DNA of 64,000 bases from an uncultured Oscillospiraceae bacterium (GTDB lineage Bacteria; Bacillota; Clostridia; Oscillospirales; Ruminococcaceae), in the NCBI GenBank assembly GCA_910586535.1, contig CAJUHS010000010.1:1-64000 (forward strand), read 5' to 3'. Shown in pieces: positions 7,432 to 16,542 of this stretch; within the stretch, counting starts at the first letter, position 1; the number at the start of each line of letters is the position of its first letter. The notes below the pieces were generated by a model. The model had not been told where the DNA came from, did not search any database, and saw nothing but the letters and a program-made list of their open reading frames with translations. The position numbers were made by a program, and so were the translations under genes.

Positions 7432-8859
7432 ATGAAAACAGGAGCGGCATACATCCGCGTATCAACCGATATGCAGCTTGAGCTTTCGCCCGAAAGTCAG
7501 CTCAAAGCAATAAAAGAATACGCACAGCGAAACGATATTATCCTGTCAAACGAGTTCATTTTCAAGGACGAGGGTATAAGCGGCAGGAAAGCCGAGAAGC
7601 GTCCTGCATTCATGCAGATGATAGCTGTTGCCAAAAGCAAGCCTAAACCGTTCGACGTTATACTTATCTGGAAATTTTCCCGTTTCGCCCGCAATCGTGA
7701 GGACAGTATCGTCTACAAATCCATGCTCCGCAAGCAGTGTGGCATAGACGTTGTGTCGATTTCTGAACAGCTCGGCGAGGATAAAACGTCCATACTTATA
7801 GAGGCTTTGTTGGAAGCCATGGACGAATACTATTCTATCAATCTCGCCGAAGAGGTAAAACGCGGCATGACCGAAAAAGCACGCCGCGGAGGAGTAGTTT
7901 CCGTGCCGCCGTTCGGATATGTAATGGGTAAGGATCGTTTCGAGATCGACACCGAACGCGCGGAAATAGTCCGTCAGATTTTTGATAAATATATAGCGGA
8001 ACAAAAAACGCTCCCTATTGCAAAGTGGCTCAACGACAGTGGTATAAGTACCAGAAGCGGCAAGCCTTTTGCAAACAGAAGCGTTAAGTATATATTGACC
8101 AATCCGGTCTATATAGGTAAAATGCGCTGGAGTACCGACGGCAAAGCAACAGGTACATCTGTCTATATCCCGACCGAAAACACCATGATAATTGACGGAA
8201 AGCATGATCCTATCATATCTGAAGAAAAATTTAACGAGGTACAAAAGTTTATTTCACAAATGTCTGAAAAATACGCCAAGGGAGCACATCAAACACCATC
8301 TGAATATATGCTCCGTGGGCTTGTGAAATGCAGTAGCTGCGGTGCGACCATGTGTATGTCGTCTAAAAGGGGTTTACAATGCTCAAAGTATATACACGGA
8401 CAATGTGCTGTTTCCCATTATATTATGCTTGAAAAGCTTAATCAATCTGTTATTGAAGCTTTAAGGGCAGATATGTCTCGAGATAATTTTTGGGTAAAAT
8501 CTAAACCTAAAACCGATGCCGCCGAAACAGAACGTCTGAAAGCACAGATAAAAAGAGAATGTTTAAAGTTAGACCGCATAAAAGCTGCCTACGAAAACGG
8601 CGCGGACACCTTAGAGGAATACACGGCAAATAAACAGCGTATCACCGCTTCAATAAATAAACTGGAAGAACAGCTTGCGGCTCAAAGTGCCGGTGAAGAA
8701 AAACTTATAGATATAAAAAGCGAAATTACAGAAGCATATGAAGTTGCTACAAATCCAGAAATTGCCGAAGAGCTTAAAAACCAAATTTTACGTTCCCTGC
8801 TTAAAAAAATTGTCTTTGACCGTTCTACAAACAGTGTGGAAATTTTTTATAACTTTTAA
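7432..8859 (+). CDS. Large serine recombinase of element A, 475 aa
   Basis: The order of domains is complete for a large serine integrase. The N-terminal resolvase domain has the nucleophile in YIRVSTDMQ (Ser11) and the conserved arginines in IWKFSRFARNRED. It is followed by a recombinase domain (about residues 165-275), a zinc ribbon (CSSCG at about 303 with a second Cys pair near 325) and a coiled coil (about 355-425). It ends only 13 bp before cotJC sequence begins, which marks the right end (att site) of element A. A GGATCC-rich leader with AAAGGA precedes the ATG. Confidence 0.95.
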   Translation: MKTGAAYIRVSTDMQLELSPESQLKAIKEYAQRNDIILSNEFIFKDEGISGRKAEKRPAFMQMIAVAKSKPKPFDVILIWKFSRFARNREDSIVYKSMLRKQCGIDVVSISEQLGEDKTSILIEALLEAMDEYYSINLAEEVKRGMTEKARRGGVVSVPPFGYVMGKDRFEIDTERAEIVRQIFDKYIAEQKTLPIAKWLNDSGISTRSGKPFANRSVKYILTNPVYIGKMRWSTDGKATGTSVYIPTENTMIIDGKHDPIISEEKFNEVQKFISQMSEKYAKGAHQTPSEYMLRGLVKCSSCGATMCMSSKRGLQCSKYIHGQCAVSHYIMLEKLNQSVIEALRADMSRDNFWVKSKPKTDAAETERLKAQIKRECLKLDRIKAAYENGADTLEEYTANKQRITASINKLEEQLAAQSAGEEKLIDIKSEITEAYEVATNPEIAEELKNQILRSLLKKIVFDRSTNSVEIFYNF

Positions 8860-8872
8860 TTATCTATTTTTA

Positions 8873-9319
8873 CAGTTAGGCGGTCCTGACGGAGAATTGG
8901 CAGCTTCGCTCCGTTATCTTAACCAGCGTTATGCCGCTCCTTATGCGCAGGTCAAAGGCGTGCTTACAGATATCGGCACAGAAGAACTTGCTCACCTTGA
9001 AATGATATCGGCTATCCTGTATCAGCTTACAAGAAACCTCACAATGGAACAGATAAAGGAAAGCGGCTTTGACACCTATTTTGTTGACCATACTACGGGA
9101 ATATATCCTATAGCAGCATCAGGCGCGCCGTTTACAGCATCGTATTTTCAGTCTAAAGGCGACCCCATAACAGACCTTGTGGAGGATCTTGCCGCTGAGC
9201 AAAAAGCTCGCACGACATATGACAATATACTGCGGCTAACAGACGACCCTGATGTCCGCGATCCGATTAAATTCCTTCGCGAACGCGAAATAGTCCATTT
9301 CCAACGCTTCGGCGAGGCC
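8873..9319 (+). pseudogene. cotJC: Internal fragment of cotJC (spore-coat manganese catalase), cut on both sides
   Basis: The translated segment starts at QLGGPDGELAASLRYLNQRY and ends at FLREREIVHFQRFGEA. It is the central ~149 residues of a CotJC/manganese-catalase-like protein, with the metal-ligand region GTEELAHLEMI. The N-terminal ~30 codons are missing: sequence upstream of 8873 is the end of the element A recombinase. The C-terminal ~25 codons are missing after GEA, where the coding sense is lost before the element B recombinase. The gene is therefore interrupted twice; the missing pieces should lie beyond the far ends of the two elements. Confidence 0.9.
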
Positions 9320-9350
9320 AAACGTACAAACTTACACAAAACAATACCCG

Positions 9351-10856
9351 TCATATCTTCCAGATGATTTCAATTTTATCAGAATACACTATAATTTTTT
9401 CAATCAACAGTTCAACTACGTCCCTCTTTTCGTCAAAAGAAAGGTTGTCCCATTGAGAGATTACATTATGTAATATTTTGAAATCAATTGGATCGTTTGA
9501 CTTATTTTGAAGTTCCGTTATTCTGTCTGATAAATCTCTCTTTTCTTTATCAAGTTCGTTGATAGTTTTGTTGATATATTCAACAGTAGTTTTATCAGCA
9601 TCTATAAGTCTGTCTACAAGAGCTTTGATTTTTTCGTCTTTGAAGTTAATTTCTGTTCTTAACGACTGTATTTGAATGTCAGTTTCGCTAACAGTACCAA
9701 TTTTAGGTTTTATACTTAAATTATCCAGCTTGTCCCCTATGCGGATTTTTATTTCTTCTTCAAACAAATCCGCATATATAGTAGGAACATCAGTGTCACA
9801 CAATTTATTTACCCTGCCTGTGCATATAAAATACCGTCCTGCTTTTGTGGGTGACTTTTTTATTGTTAAAGCATATCCACAATGACCGCATTTGACCTTG
9901 CCTGAAAGCCAACTGTTTTTAGGCTTACAATATTTGATTTGGTGGTTGGACAATAATTTTTTACGGCACGTTAACCAAAGGCTGGAAGAAATAAACCCTT
10001 GGTGCGGAGCAATAACTAAATTTTGACCTTGCAAATCCCATGTTTTACGATTGGTGTTAGTCCCCGAAAACAAATAGCAACTATGTTCACCGTTAAACTC
10101 ATCAGGCTGACTGCAAATATTCGCTTTCTGTTGTTTAAAAAACGTGTAAACATTTTGGTCGGCTATAACATAAGCAGGATTTCGCATAAGATCGGAAATT
10201 CTGGCTGTACACCAATGGTTGCCTCTTTTGTTTGTGTTTCCATTTTTGGTGATTTCTCTTAAAACATCACCCAATGTGGCAGAAGGCTTAGAGTACAGTT
10301 GATAAATCAATTTAATGTCTTCGGCTTCCTCGTGGTTGATCTGGTACATAGAGGTATTAACTCCATCAATTGTTGTGGATATTTTAGAATACCCATATGG
10401 GATTCTTCCACCCATATAAAACCCTTTTTTGCTTCTTGCCGAATAAGCGTCTGTAACTCTCTGCTGAATAGTTTCTCGTTCAAGCTGAGCAAAAACTATA
10501 CATATGTTAAGCATAGCTCGTCCCATAGGTGAAGACGTATCAAACTTTTCGGTAGCTGAAACAAAATCGACGCTATACTTTTGAAATATACACATCATTT
10601 CGGAGAAATCCAGAATAGAACGACTGATTCTGTCAAGTTTGTAGACAATTACTTTGCTTACCTTGTTTGATTTTATGTCGTTCATCATTCTTTTAAAATC
10701 TGGTCTGTCAGTATTTTTGCCGCTAAATCCGTTATCCTGATAAATAACACACGCCTCTCCCCGTGCTTCGTACCTACACATTTCAATTTGTGACTCAATT
10801 GAAATGGAATCCTCACGGAATACCGATTTTCTGGCATATATAGCAATATTTGACAA
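9351..10856 (-). CDS. Large serine recombinase of element B, 501 aa
   Basis: The N-terminal resolvase domain carries Ser11 in YARKSVF and KLDRISRSILDF. A recombinase domain follows, then a zinc ribbon (KCGHCGYAL with CTGR..KLCD near 325-360) and a C-terminal coiled coil (about 400-475). It is transcribed toward the cotJC fragment and ends ~30 bp from it, so it defines the left end of element B. The sequence is unlike the element A recombinase, so the two integrations are independent. A terminator-like hairpin (10881-10927) insulates it from the metabolic operon upstream. Confidence 0.95.
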   Translation of the reverse strand: MSNIAIYARKSVFREDSISIESQIEMCRYEARGEACVIYQDNGFSGKNTDRPDFKRMMNDIKSNKVSKVIVYKLDRISRSILDFSEMMCIFQKYSVDFVSATEKFDTSSPMGRAMLNICIVFAQLERETIQQRVTDAYSARSKKGFYMGGRIPYGYSKISTTIDGVNTSMYQINHEEAEDIKLIYQLYSKPSATLGDVLREITKNGNTNKRGNHWCTARISDLMRNPAYVIADQNVYTFFKQQKANICSQPDEFNGEHSCYLFSGTNTNRKTWDLQGQNLVIAPHQGFISSSLWLTCRKKLLSNHQIKYCKPKNSWLSGKVKCGHCGYALTIKKSPTKAGRYFICTGRVNKLCDTDVPTIYADLFEEEIKIRIGDKLDNLSIKPKIGTVSETDIQIQSLRTEINFKDEKIKALVDRLIDADKTTVEYINKTINELDKEKRDLSDRITELQNKSNDPIDFKILHNVISQWDNLSFDEKRDVVELLIEKIIVYSDKIEIIWKI

Positions 10857-10880
10857 TAAACATCAACCTTTCTTATAACA

Positions 10881-10927
10881 AAAGGCTAATGGTGGTTTAA
10901 GTAATTATATCACCATTAGCCTTTTTT
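10881..10927. terminator. Rho-independent terminator hairpin
   Basis: GGCTAATGGTG (10884-10894) pairs perfectly with CACCATTAGCC (10911-10921); T6 follows on the plus strand and TTTTG on the minus strand. It separates the leftward dut operon from the recombinase gene. Confidence 0.8.
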
Positions 10928-10928
10928 G

Positions 10929-11078
10929 TCAATCTTGACAATATTTTTGAAAAATTTTATACAATTCGTTTTCTATCATTTCTTTTTCTTCCGGCAATAT
11001 ATCTTCTTTTTTTATTTCAACAACATCCCAATCTCCAAATTTTTTATACGATTTTGATGTATTGTTAATTATAATCAT
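10929..11078 (-). CDS. Small acidic/basic protein, 49 aa
   Basis: This short coding frame ends 1 bp before the terminator hairpin and encodes about 49 residues with a conserved-looking core KKFGDWDVVEIKKEDILP. It is soluble and of unknown function. The ribosome site AAGGGAG touches the ATG at 11078 directly, leaving no spacing; an in-frame ATA six bases further on has normal spacing (see the finding on ATA starts). It is the last gene of the leftward nucleotide-metabolism operon. Confidence 0.5.
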   Translation of the reverse strand: MIIINNTSKSYKKFGDWDVVEIKKEDILPEEKEMIENELYKIFQKYCQD

Positions 11079-11152
11079 CTCCCTTACGTAAAATAAATTC
11101 AGTACATTTAATATTATGATTTGCTTTATACAATTATGTAATATAGAAAACT

Positions 11153-11656
11153 TTATTTTCTACTACTTCCCAAAGCTCCCATTCCTCTCTTAGACGGTAT
11201 CTCTTTAAGTTCCTCATATGTATACTCTTCAACATCCGCTGTAGGAACCGGTACCAACAAAAGCTGGGCTATTGCTTTTTCATACGGATAAATTTGCATA
11301 AGTTCTTCGGGAATACCTGGTAAAGTAATTCTTGTGTCTTTCTTTGCAATATAAATATTTATGTTTGTAGTATTTGTTATAGGAACAAATATTTCGTTTC
11401 TATATCCGCTGTCGATTACGCCGCACCTCTGTGCCATTCCTTTTGTGCCTGTACTTCCCCTCTCTTTAACAATAAAACAGTAATCTATACCACAAGCACA
11501 AGCAATTCCCGTTGGTATCATTACAGTTCCATGTGGAGGTATTGTCATATAATCCTCGTCAAAGTTAGCGTAAATATCATAACCCGCATCCTCGTCTCTT
11601 TTACTTGGAATAATTGCTGTCGGTCTGACCTTGGCAAACTTGATTGTTGTGTGCAT
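11153..11656 (-). CDS. dut: dUTP diphosphatase (dUTPase), 167 aa
   Basis: This trimeric-type dUTPase hydrolyses dUTP to dUMP, limiting uracil in DNA and feeding thymidylate synthesis. Signature motifs are visible in order: DEDAGYDIYA (motif I), ERGSTG (II), GVIDSGYRNEIFVPI (III, with the catalytic Asp), KAIAQLLLVPV (IV) and a glycine-rich C-terminal RGMGALGSS (V). The gene overlaps the stop of the cysteine desulfurase gene upstream, so they are translationally linked. With ThyX, guanylate kinase and ribonucleotide reductase it forms the phage dNTP supply set. Confidence 0.95.
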   Translation of the reverse strand: MHTTIKFAKVRPTAIIPSKRDEDAGYDIYANFDEDYMTIPPHGTVMIPTGIACACGIDYCFIVKERGSTGTKGMAQRCGVIDSGYRNEIFVPITNTTNINIYIAKKDTRITLPGIPEELMQIYPYEKAIAQLLLVPVPTADVEEYTYEELKEIPSKRGMGALGSSRK

Positions 11657-12720
11657 TAAACATATCCCCTTATCTTTTTTACATTATTTTTTATAGACTT
11701 AATAACATAATTTATTTGTTCATTAGTTATACTTTCGTCCCAACTTAATCTTATACTATTGTAAATATATTCTTCGGGAGTTCCCATAACTTTTAAAACG
11801 TGGGATGACTCAAGACTTCTGCTGTTACAAGCCGATCCCGAAGAAACACATATACCGTTACTGTCAAGAAGCAGCATAAGGCTTTCGGATTCTGCGTTTT
11901 TAAATGCAAGATTTAAGGTAGTAGGTATAGAGTTGCTGATATTTGTGTTGAACCACACATCGGTCATATCTTTAAACGCAGAATAAAATTTACCTTGAAT
12001 AGTGCGGCATATACCGTCCTTTTCTTTGGAAAAATTATATAATTCAACGGCTTTGCCTATAGCTGCAATTCCTGCAACATTTTCTGTTCCTGCGCGAAGA
12101 TTCTTTTCCTGCTGTCCTCCGTAAAACAAAGGTTTGTATTTAGAGGGGTCTTTCAGATAAAGTATACCCACACCTTTCGGAGCATGAAACTTATGTCCTG
12201 ACAAAGAAAGACTGTCAACAGCAAGTTCCTTAACGTCAATCGGAATGTGTCCAAAAGCTTGTGTCGCATCTGTATGAAACATGATTCCCATTTTATGAGA
12301 TATTTCAACCAAAGATTTTATATCAAATATCTGCCCTGTCTCGTTGTTAACAAGCATATATGTAACAAGATCGGCATTATTTTTGCGTATCTTTCTTTCT
12401 AATTCCGAAAAATCTGATTGGTGACACTTAGGGTTATTTAGGATTGAGTGATGTTCTATCTTGGAACATATAACATAATCAAAATTTGAAATGACCCAAT
12501 TGTTGCTTTCCGTTGCTCCGCTTGTGAAAAATATCTGTTCAGGTTTTGCGTTGATTGCTTTGGCGACCTGTTCTCTTGCTGTCTCAATGACTCTTTTGGA
12601 CTTTCGACCAAGAAAATATAATGACGAAGGATTTCCATAGCTCTCCTTGAGATATGACAACATAACTTCAAGTATAGGTTCTGTAACCCGAGTGGTCGCA
12701 GCGTTATCCAAATATATCAA
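11656..12720 (-). CDS. Cysteine desulfurase (NifS/IscS-like), 354 aa
   Basis: This PLP enzyme removes sulfur from cysteine as a persulfide for Fe-S clusters or thiolated products. It starts (TTG with AAAAGGAGG upstream) with the standard MIYLDNAATT, has HTDATQAFGH, the PLP lysine in LSGHKFHAPKG and the catalytic cysteine in SSGSACNSRS with SSHVL. The C-terminus is short compared with housekeeping IscS (~400 aa), as in NifS-like proteins. It lies directly downstream of nrdG, so a plausible job is repair or supply of the NrdG [4Fe-4S] cluster. No DndB-E or tRNA-thiolation genes are in the window. Phage-encoded desulfurases are uncommon. Confidence 0.92.
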   Translation of the reverse strand: MIYLDNAATTRVTEPILEVMLSYLKESYGNPSSLYFLGRKSKRVIETAREQVAKAINAKPEQIFFTSGATESNNWVISNFDYVICSKIEHHSILNNPKCHQSDFSELERKIRKNNADLVTYMLVNNETGQIFDIKSLVEISHKMGIMFHTDATQAFGHIPIDVKELAVDSLSLSGHKFHAPKGVGILYLKDPSKYKPLFYGGQQEKNLRAGTENVAGIAAIGKAVELYNFSKEKDGICRTIQGKFYSAFKDMTDVWFNTNISNSIPTTLNLAFKNAESESLMLLLDSNGICVSSGSACNSRSLESSHVLKVMGTPEEYIYNSIRLSWDESITNEQINYVIKSIKNNVKKIRGYV

Positions 12721-12736
12721 TATTTTCCCTCCTTTT

Positions 12737-12771
12737 AGGCTCTGTCTGATTTTAGGCAGAGCCTATTTTTT
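12737..12771. terminator. Hairpin between nrdG and the desulfurase gene
   Basis: AGGCTCTG (12737-12744) pairs with CAGAGCCT (12757-12764). T7 follows on the plus strand only; on the leftward transcript the hairpin is followed at once by the AAAAGGAGG of the next gene. It may thus act as an mRNA-stabilising or attenuating hairpin rather than a terminator of the operon. Confidence 0.5.
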
Positions 12772-12777
12772 TCGGTT

Positions 12778-13296
12778 TTATTTATTTCCCCACAAAACTA
12801 CACTGTCTGTTTCAAGCGATTTTTTAACATCTATGACCCGCTGATTTGAACTGCCTCTGAATGGCAGCGTTATATCACGCAGTTCATCTATATAGCGACC
12901 GTCAACAATAATGTCAACCAAAGAAATAATTTCGTTAATGAGATGATCTGCCTGAGTGGAAATGTAAATATCTTCCCAAGCATAACCTGTGTAAAGCCAC
13001 ATCGTCTTTTGAGGAAATCTTTCTTTTACTTTTCGAGCTATAACTGCCACCGTTTCGATATTTACGGGTTCAAGAGGATGTCCTCCTGAAAATGTAATTC
13101 CCGATATATACGGTTTACTTAAGCAATCAAGTATTTCTTGCATAGCCTCGTTTGTAAATGGGATTCCGCTATTAAAATCCCATGTTTGAGGGTTCTGACA
13201 GTTTTTACATTCTAAGGAGCAACCCGACACCCAAAGAACAACTCTTACACCTTGACCATTAGACAAGGAACACTTCTCAATTTTTTGATAATTCAT
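12778..13296 (-). CDS. nrdG: Anaerobic ribonucleotide reductase activating protein (radical SAM), 172 aa
   Basis: NrdG uses a [4Fe-4S] cluster and S-adenosylmethionine to place the glycyl radical on NrdD. The radical-SAM cluster motif CxxxCxxC is seen at Cys26, Cys30 and Cys33 (SGCSLECKNCQNPQTW), followed by the SAM-binding TFSGGHPLEP. Length is normal for the family. Its ATG overlaps the TGA of nrdD exon 2 by 4 bp (ATGA), so synthesis of the two subunits is coupled. It implies replication under anaerobic conditions. Confidence 0.95.
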   Translation of the reverse strand: MNYQKIEKCSLSNGQGVRVVLWVSGCSLECKNCQNPQTWDFNSGIPFTNEAMQEILDCLSKPYISGITFSGGHPLEPVNIETVAVIARKVKERFPQKTMWLYTGYAWEDIYISTQADHLINEIISLVDIIVDGRYIDELRDITLPFRGSSNQRVIDVKKSLETDSVVLWGNK

Positions 13297-13760
13297 TCGT
13301 GTTTCACCCTCATTTCAACCTCTTGCTGTTTCCCTATATTAAATGCTGTTGTGTAGTCACCTGTTAAATAACCTGTGACGCGTCTCAATCTTCTGATATT
13401 CGGACATTCGCACATAGGACAACTTTTATTTATCTCATCGGTATATCCGCAGCTTTGGCACATATCATTTGGAACATTAATAGCAAAATAAGGAATATCT
13501 TTATCCATCGCATAATTTACAATTGCTTCAAGACCGTTTATATTGTTTTTAACAGATGACTCTAATTCTATATATGTGATACAACCTGCGTTGGAATAGC
13601 CCGTAAGCTGAGATTCTATGTCTATCTTATCAAATGGTGTCATCTTTTTCCAAACAGGAACGTGTATGCTATTAGTAAAAAATTCTTTATCTGAGACATT
13701 AGGAATTATACCATACTTTTCTTTAAATTTTTGCATTGCTGTATAGCAGAGATTTTCTGC
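13293..13760 (-). CDS. nrdD: NrdD exon 2: C-terminal glycyl-radical domain, 155 aa
   Basis: This exon encodes the last 155 residues of anaerobic ribonucleoside-triphosphate reductase. It opens AENLCYTAMQKF, the normal continuation of exon 1 (FGVYFTP). It contains two zinc-binding cysteine pairs (CQSC and CPMC) and the glycyl-radical site RVTGYLTGDY. In the unspliced sequence only a shorter frame from the internal ATG at 13736 would be read. Splicing out 13761-14790 restores one frame of about 739 aa, normal for NrdD. Confidence 0.95.
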   Translation of the reverse strand, partial: AENLCYTAMQKFKEKYGIIPNVSDKEFFTNSIHVPVWKKMTPFDKIDIESQLTGYSNAGCITYIELESSVKNNINGLEAIVNYAMDKDIPYFAINVPNDMCQSCGYTDEINKSCPMCECPNIRRLRRVTGYLTGDYTTAFNIGKQQEVEMRVKHE

Positions 13761-14790
13761 CGTTTTGGACTATATTTTATCCCTTTTTCTCAAAGGGTTT
13801 CACTCTTTCGCTTTCGCTACTCTACTCTTCTACTTGAATTTCGATAGTCTCTTCACATTTATTGTTGCTAATTTTTTTAAAGTACACATTTGACAATTTT
13901 CTGCTTGGTTTGCCATTTTTACATTGCGTAAGGATAGTGCTATCACTAATACCAGTCTGAAGTGAAGCATCCCCAGAATTATAAAATGTTTTTATTAAGT
14001 TATCTGTGTCATAATCAAACATTCCAATCAAATTTACACAACTACAGTCTATATCGTCACAATATCTAAAATAAAATGGTTTCCTTACAGGTCTTTTATA
14101 TTTTGCTTGTCTTGATATTGTATTTTTAGATATTCCCGTTGTTTTAGATGCCTCGCATATGCTCCCAAAAGTATTTATTAACTGATTGGTGTAAGTGTTA
14201 TACATATTTACAGGATTACTTTGATTATCATCAAAACCTCTGTCATTTTTTGCTAACCCATCATCAAAAGCTTTTTGGGTATTTTCTTGTACTGTAGTCC
14301 AATATAAGTTCTCTACTCTGTTATCGCATTTAATATTATTTTTATGTCCAACAACATTATAATTATTAGGATTAGGTAAAAAAGCTTCGGCAACAAGTCT
14401 GTGCACTCTTTTACTTACATTTTTCCCAACTTCATATGTTATCCCACAATACTTATAGCCATGAACAATATGCTGTGATTTTCTTATTATATGATTATGG
14501 TTGTTTCTTTTGTCTATACAATATACGCTTCCATCAATATCAATCCAATGATCTATTGCATTTTTTATTTTTACTGCCGTATTCGGTATTATCATTTTGT
14601 TTCACCTCCTTAATTATTTATATATTTAACAATTAGCAACAAATTTAGCACAGGATTCTTTCGTTCCCTGTTAGCCAATCAATTAGTCGTCATTTCCTAC
14701 GATTACTATTCGTTTGATTAACACCTTACAATCAATAAGTTAAGCGATTTTTTCATTGTACATTACTGTACAAGCCCCCACAGAAACCTC
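13761..14790 (-). mobile_element. Group I intron in nrdD (1030 nt)
   Basis: The exon boundary is fixed by protein continuity and RNA pairings. Exon 1 ends ..ACCCCT and pairs with the internal guide GGGGG 11 nt inside the intron, with U.G at the splice site (P1). The adjacent TTTCTGT pairs with exon 2 start GCAGAAA (P10). The intron ends in G after ATATAGTCCAAAACG; TAGTC near the 3' end pairs with GACTA in GACGACTAATTG near the 5' end (P7). These are standard group I features. The HNH gene lies inside. It is removed as RNA, so NrdD is made from the spliced message. Confidence 0.93.
13822..14595 (-). CDS. Intron-encoded HNH homing endonuclease (NUMOD type), 257 aa
   Basis: The protein has the NUMOD4 plus HNH arrangement of phage homing endonucleases. 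An N-terminal NUMOD4-like segment (WIDIDGSVYCIDKRNN) is followed by HRLVAEAFLPNPNNYNVVGH, then KNNIKCDNRVENLYWTT (HNH, about residues 65-105). Two NUMOD1-type DNA-binding repeats come next (about 125-190 and 190-245; each has IRT/TF..I.EAS..TGIS-like spacing). AAGGAGGTGA precedes the ATG. It lies wholly inside the nrdD group I intron and would spread the intron into intron-less nrdD alleles. Confidence 0.93.
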   Translation of the reverse strand: MIIPNTAVKIKNAIDHWIDIDGSVYCIDKRNNHNHIIRKSQHIVHGYKYCGITYEVGKNVSKRVHRLVAEAFLPNPNNYNVVGHKNNIKCDNRVENLYWTTVQENTQKAFDDGLAKNDRGFDDNQSNPVNMYNTYTNQLINTFGSICEASKTTGISKNTISRQAKYKRPVRKPFYFRYCDDIDCSCVNLIGMFDYDTDNLIKTFYNSGDASLQTGISDSTILTQCKNGKPSRKLSNVYFKKISNNKCEETIEIQVEE

Positions 14791-16542
14791 AGGGGTAAAG
14801 TATACACCAAAATTAAGTTTATATTTCTCCTTAAACTCTGCACACTTGGTTTTAAATAATTCCTCGATTTTCTTTGCAAGTTCCATACCCTTTTTCTCGG
14901 TATGGTCGCAGCCTATAAGTATTTGGAGCGTTTCCGCAAGACCGAGTTGTCCTAACGCCAGAGTACCGTGTTTCAATGCACTACGAATATCTTTGCCGTC
15001 ATATCCAGCCATAAGATTGTTTTCATACATGAACTTAGCTGAGTCGGGATTTTGAGAACATATCCTTTCAAAACGTTCAATCAGCATATCTTTAGCTTCG
15101 TGTATTTTTTTATCAAGGATACGCATAAAAGTTTCTATTGTATCTTCATCAGTCTCCTCTCCGTAAATTGATTCCTTTGCTTCCATTGCAAGTGTAGGCA
15201 TAATAATTGTTACGGGACAAATGTTTCCTCTGCCGTCTTTAAGCTGCCCAAAACCATTAATATCCCAACCATTAGCTGTCCGGCAGCCCATAGTTGAAAA
15301 ATATGTTTTTGGATCATTTCGGTCATATCCCGCATTTCCGCTCCAATCCACATTAGCATAATTAGGATAAAGTCTTAATGAAGTTGATTTCAATGCCAAT
15401 CTATAAAGATCATAATTAGGATCATCCTTCTGACGATTAATTCCTTTCATACACTGAAAAATACCACAAGGAAAAATACTTGTTTTATGAAGTTTGCCTA
15501 TTCCTCTAATTGACACGTCAAGTAAAGCTTTTGTAATCAATCTGCCCTCCGGAAGTGTGCAGGTTCCATAGTTAATTGAAGTAAATGGTAATTGGTTTCC
15601 TGACCTTGATTGCAATGTATTCAGATTATGATACATACCCTCAACTGCCTGATATACTTCTTTTTCTGTCATATCATATGCATATTTATAAATTTGTTTG
15701 TTTTGTTTGCAATTAGCTTCAGGATCATTAAAAGACATTTCATTTGGAATTGTATTAACATAATCTTTGTCATTTTTAATATGTCTTACGCCGTCCTTAA
15801 AATGTTTTGCAAAACTTTTTCTTACATAAGGAACCATTGTCCAGTCAAGATGAGTGGCTGAGACTCCTCCAAATTGCTGTAACGATTGCAATTGAAATAT
15901 TACTGCTATAAGCTGGAATGCCGTACTAACCGATTGTGCCGGTCTGACATCTGTTTGACGAGTGTTAAATCCGTTAACAAGTAAATCATCAAACGGTATT
16001 GAAAGACAATTATGGTCTCCCACCGCATAATGAGACAAGTCGTGAATATATATTTTATTATTTAGGTGATTATTTTTTGATATTTCAGACATACAATAAT
16101 CCAATGAATAACGTTTCATAACTAAATCTGTAGTCTCTCCCATTCTGCCACCAAAAGAATGTTCATCAAGATTTGCGTTTTGGTTTTGAACATTTTCACC
16201 TGACAACTTTTCTTGAACATCTTTCATTAACAGTTTATATCTATCTCTGGCAAGCGCACGTTTATATCTGTATGTAATATATGCTTTTGCAACAATTTTA
16301 TCTGTTTCCATCAGAAACTTTTCTACTTCATCTTGTATATCTTCAATATCAACATCAGTATCGTCCAAAGTATTAAAATTGTTTTTATTAACAATATTAT
16401 TAACAGCATAGTTGGCAAAACTCTTAACCAATGTTTCGGCGTTGTTAGGATATATTTCTTTATATGCTTTCATAACAGCATTAACAATTTTATTTGTATC
16501 AAAAGGCACTTTTTGACCATTTCTTTTAATAACTTGAAGCAT
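14791..16542 (-). CDS. nrdD: NrdD exon 1: anaerobic ribonucleoside-triphosphate reductase, residues 1-584
   Basis: This is the large N-terminal part of the class III ribonucleotide reductase that reduces NTPs to dNTPs without oxygen. It starts with an ATP-cone domain (VIKRNGQKVPFDTNKIVNAV, about 1-100), which regulates activity by ATP/dATP. The barrel carries YIHDLSHYAVGDHNC, TRQTDVRPAQSV and the catalytic-region GCRT, and runs to FGVYFTP at the intron. Without splicing the frame runs 17 codons into the intron and stops at 14740, lacking the radical domain. TGTTAAATG couples it to the gene upstream. Confidence 0.95.

Noticed and set aside
7546..8244. Long leftward open frame (232 codons)
   Set aside because: It is antisense to the serine recombinase, without a ribosome site or family motifs.
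8738..9367. A single 209-aa gene covering the end of the recombinase and the cotJC piece
   Set aside because: The first ~45 codons overlap the recombinase in another frame and have no homology; only 8873-9319 is cotJC.
11656..12720. DndA of a phosphorothioation system
   Set aside because: No dndB-E genes are present, and the link to nrdG argues for Fe-S supply.
13293..13736. Separate short NrdD C-terminal gene from ATG 13736
   Set aside because: Protein continuity and intron pairings show it is exon 2 of nrdD that starts at 13760; the ATG is internal.
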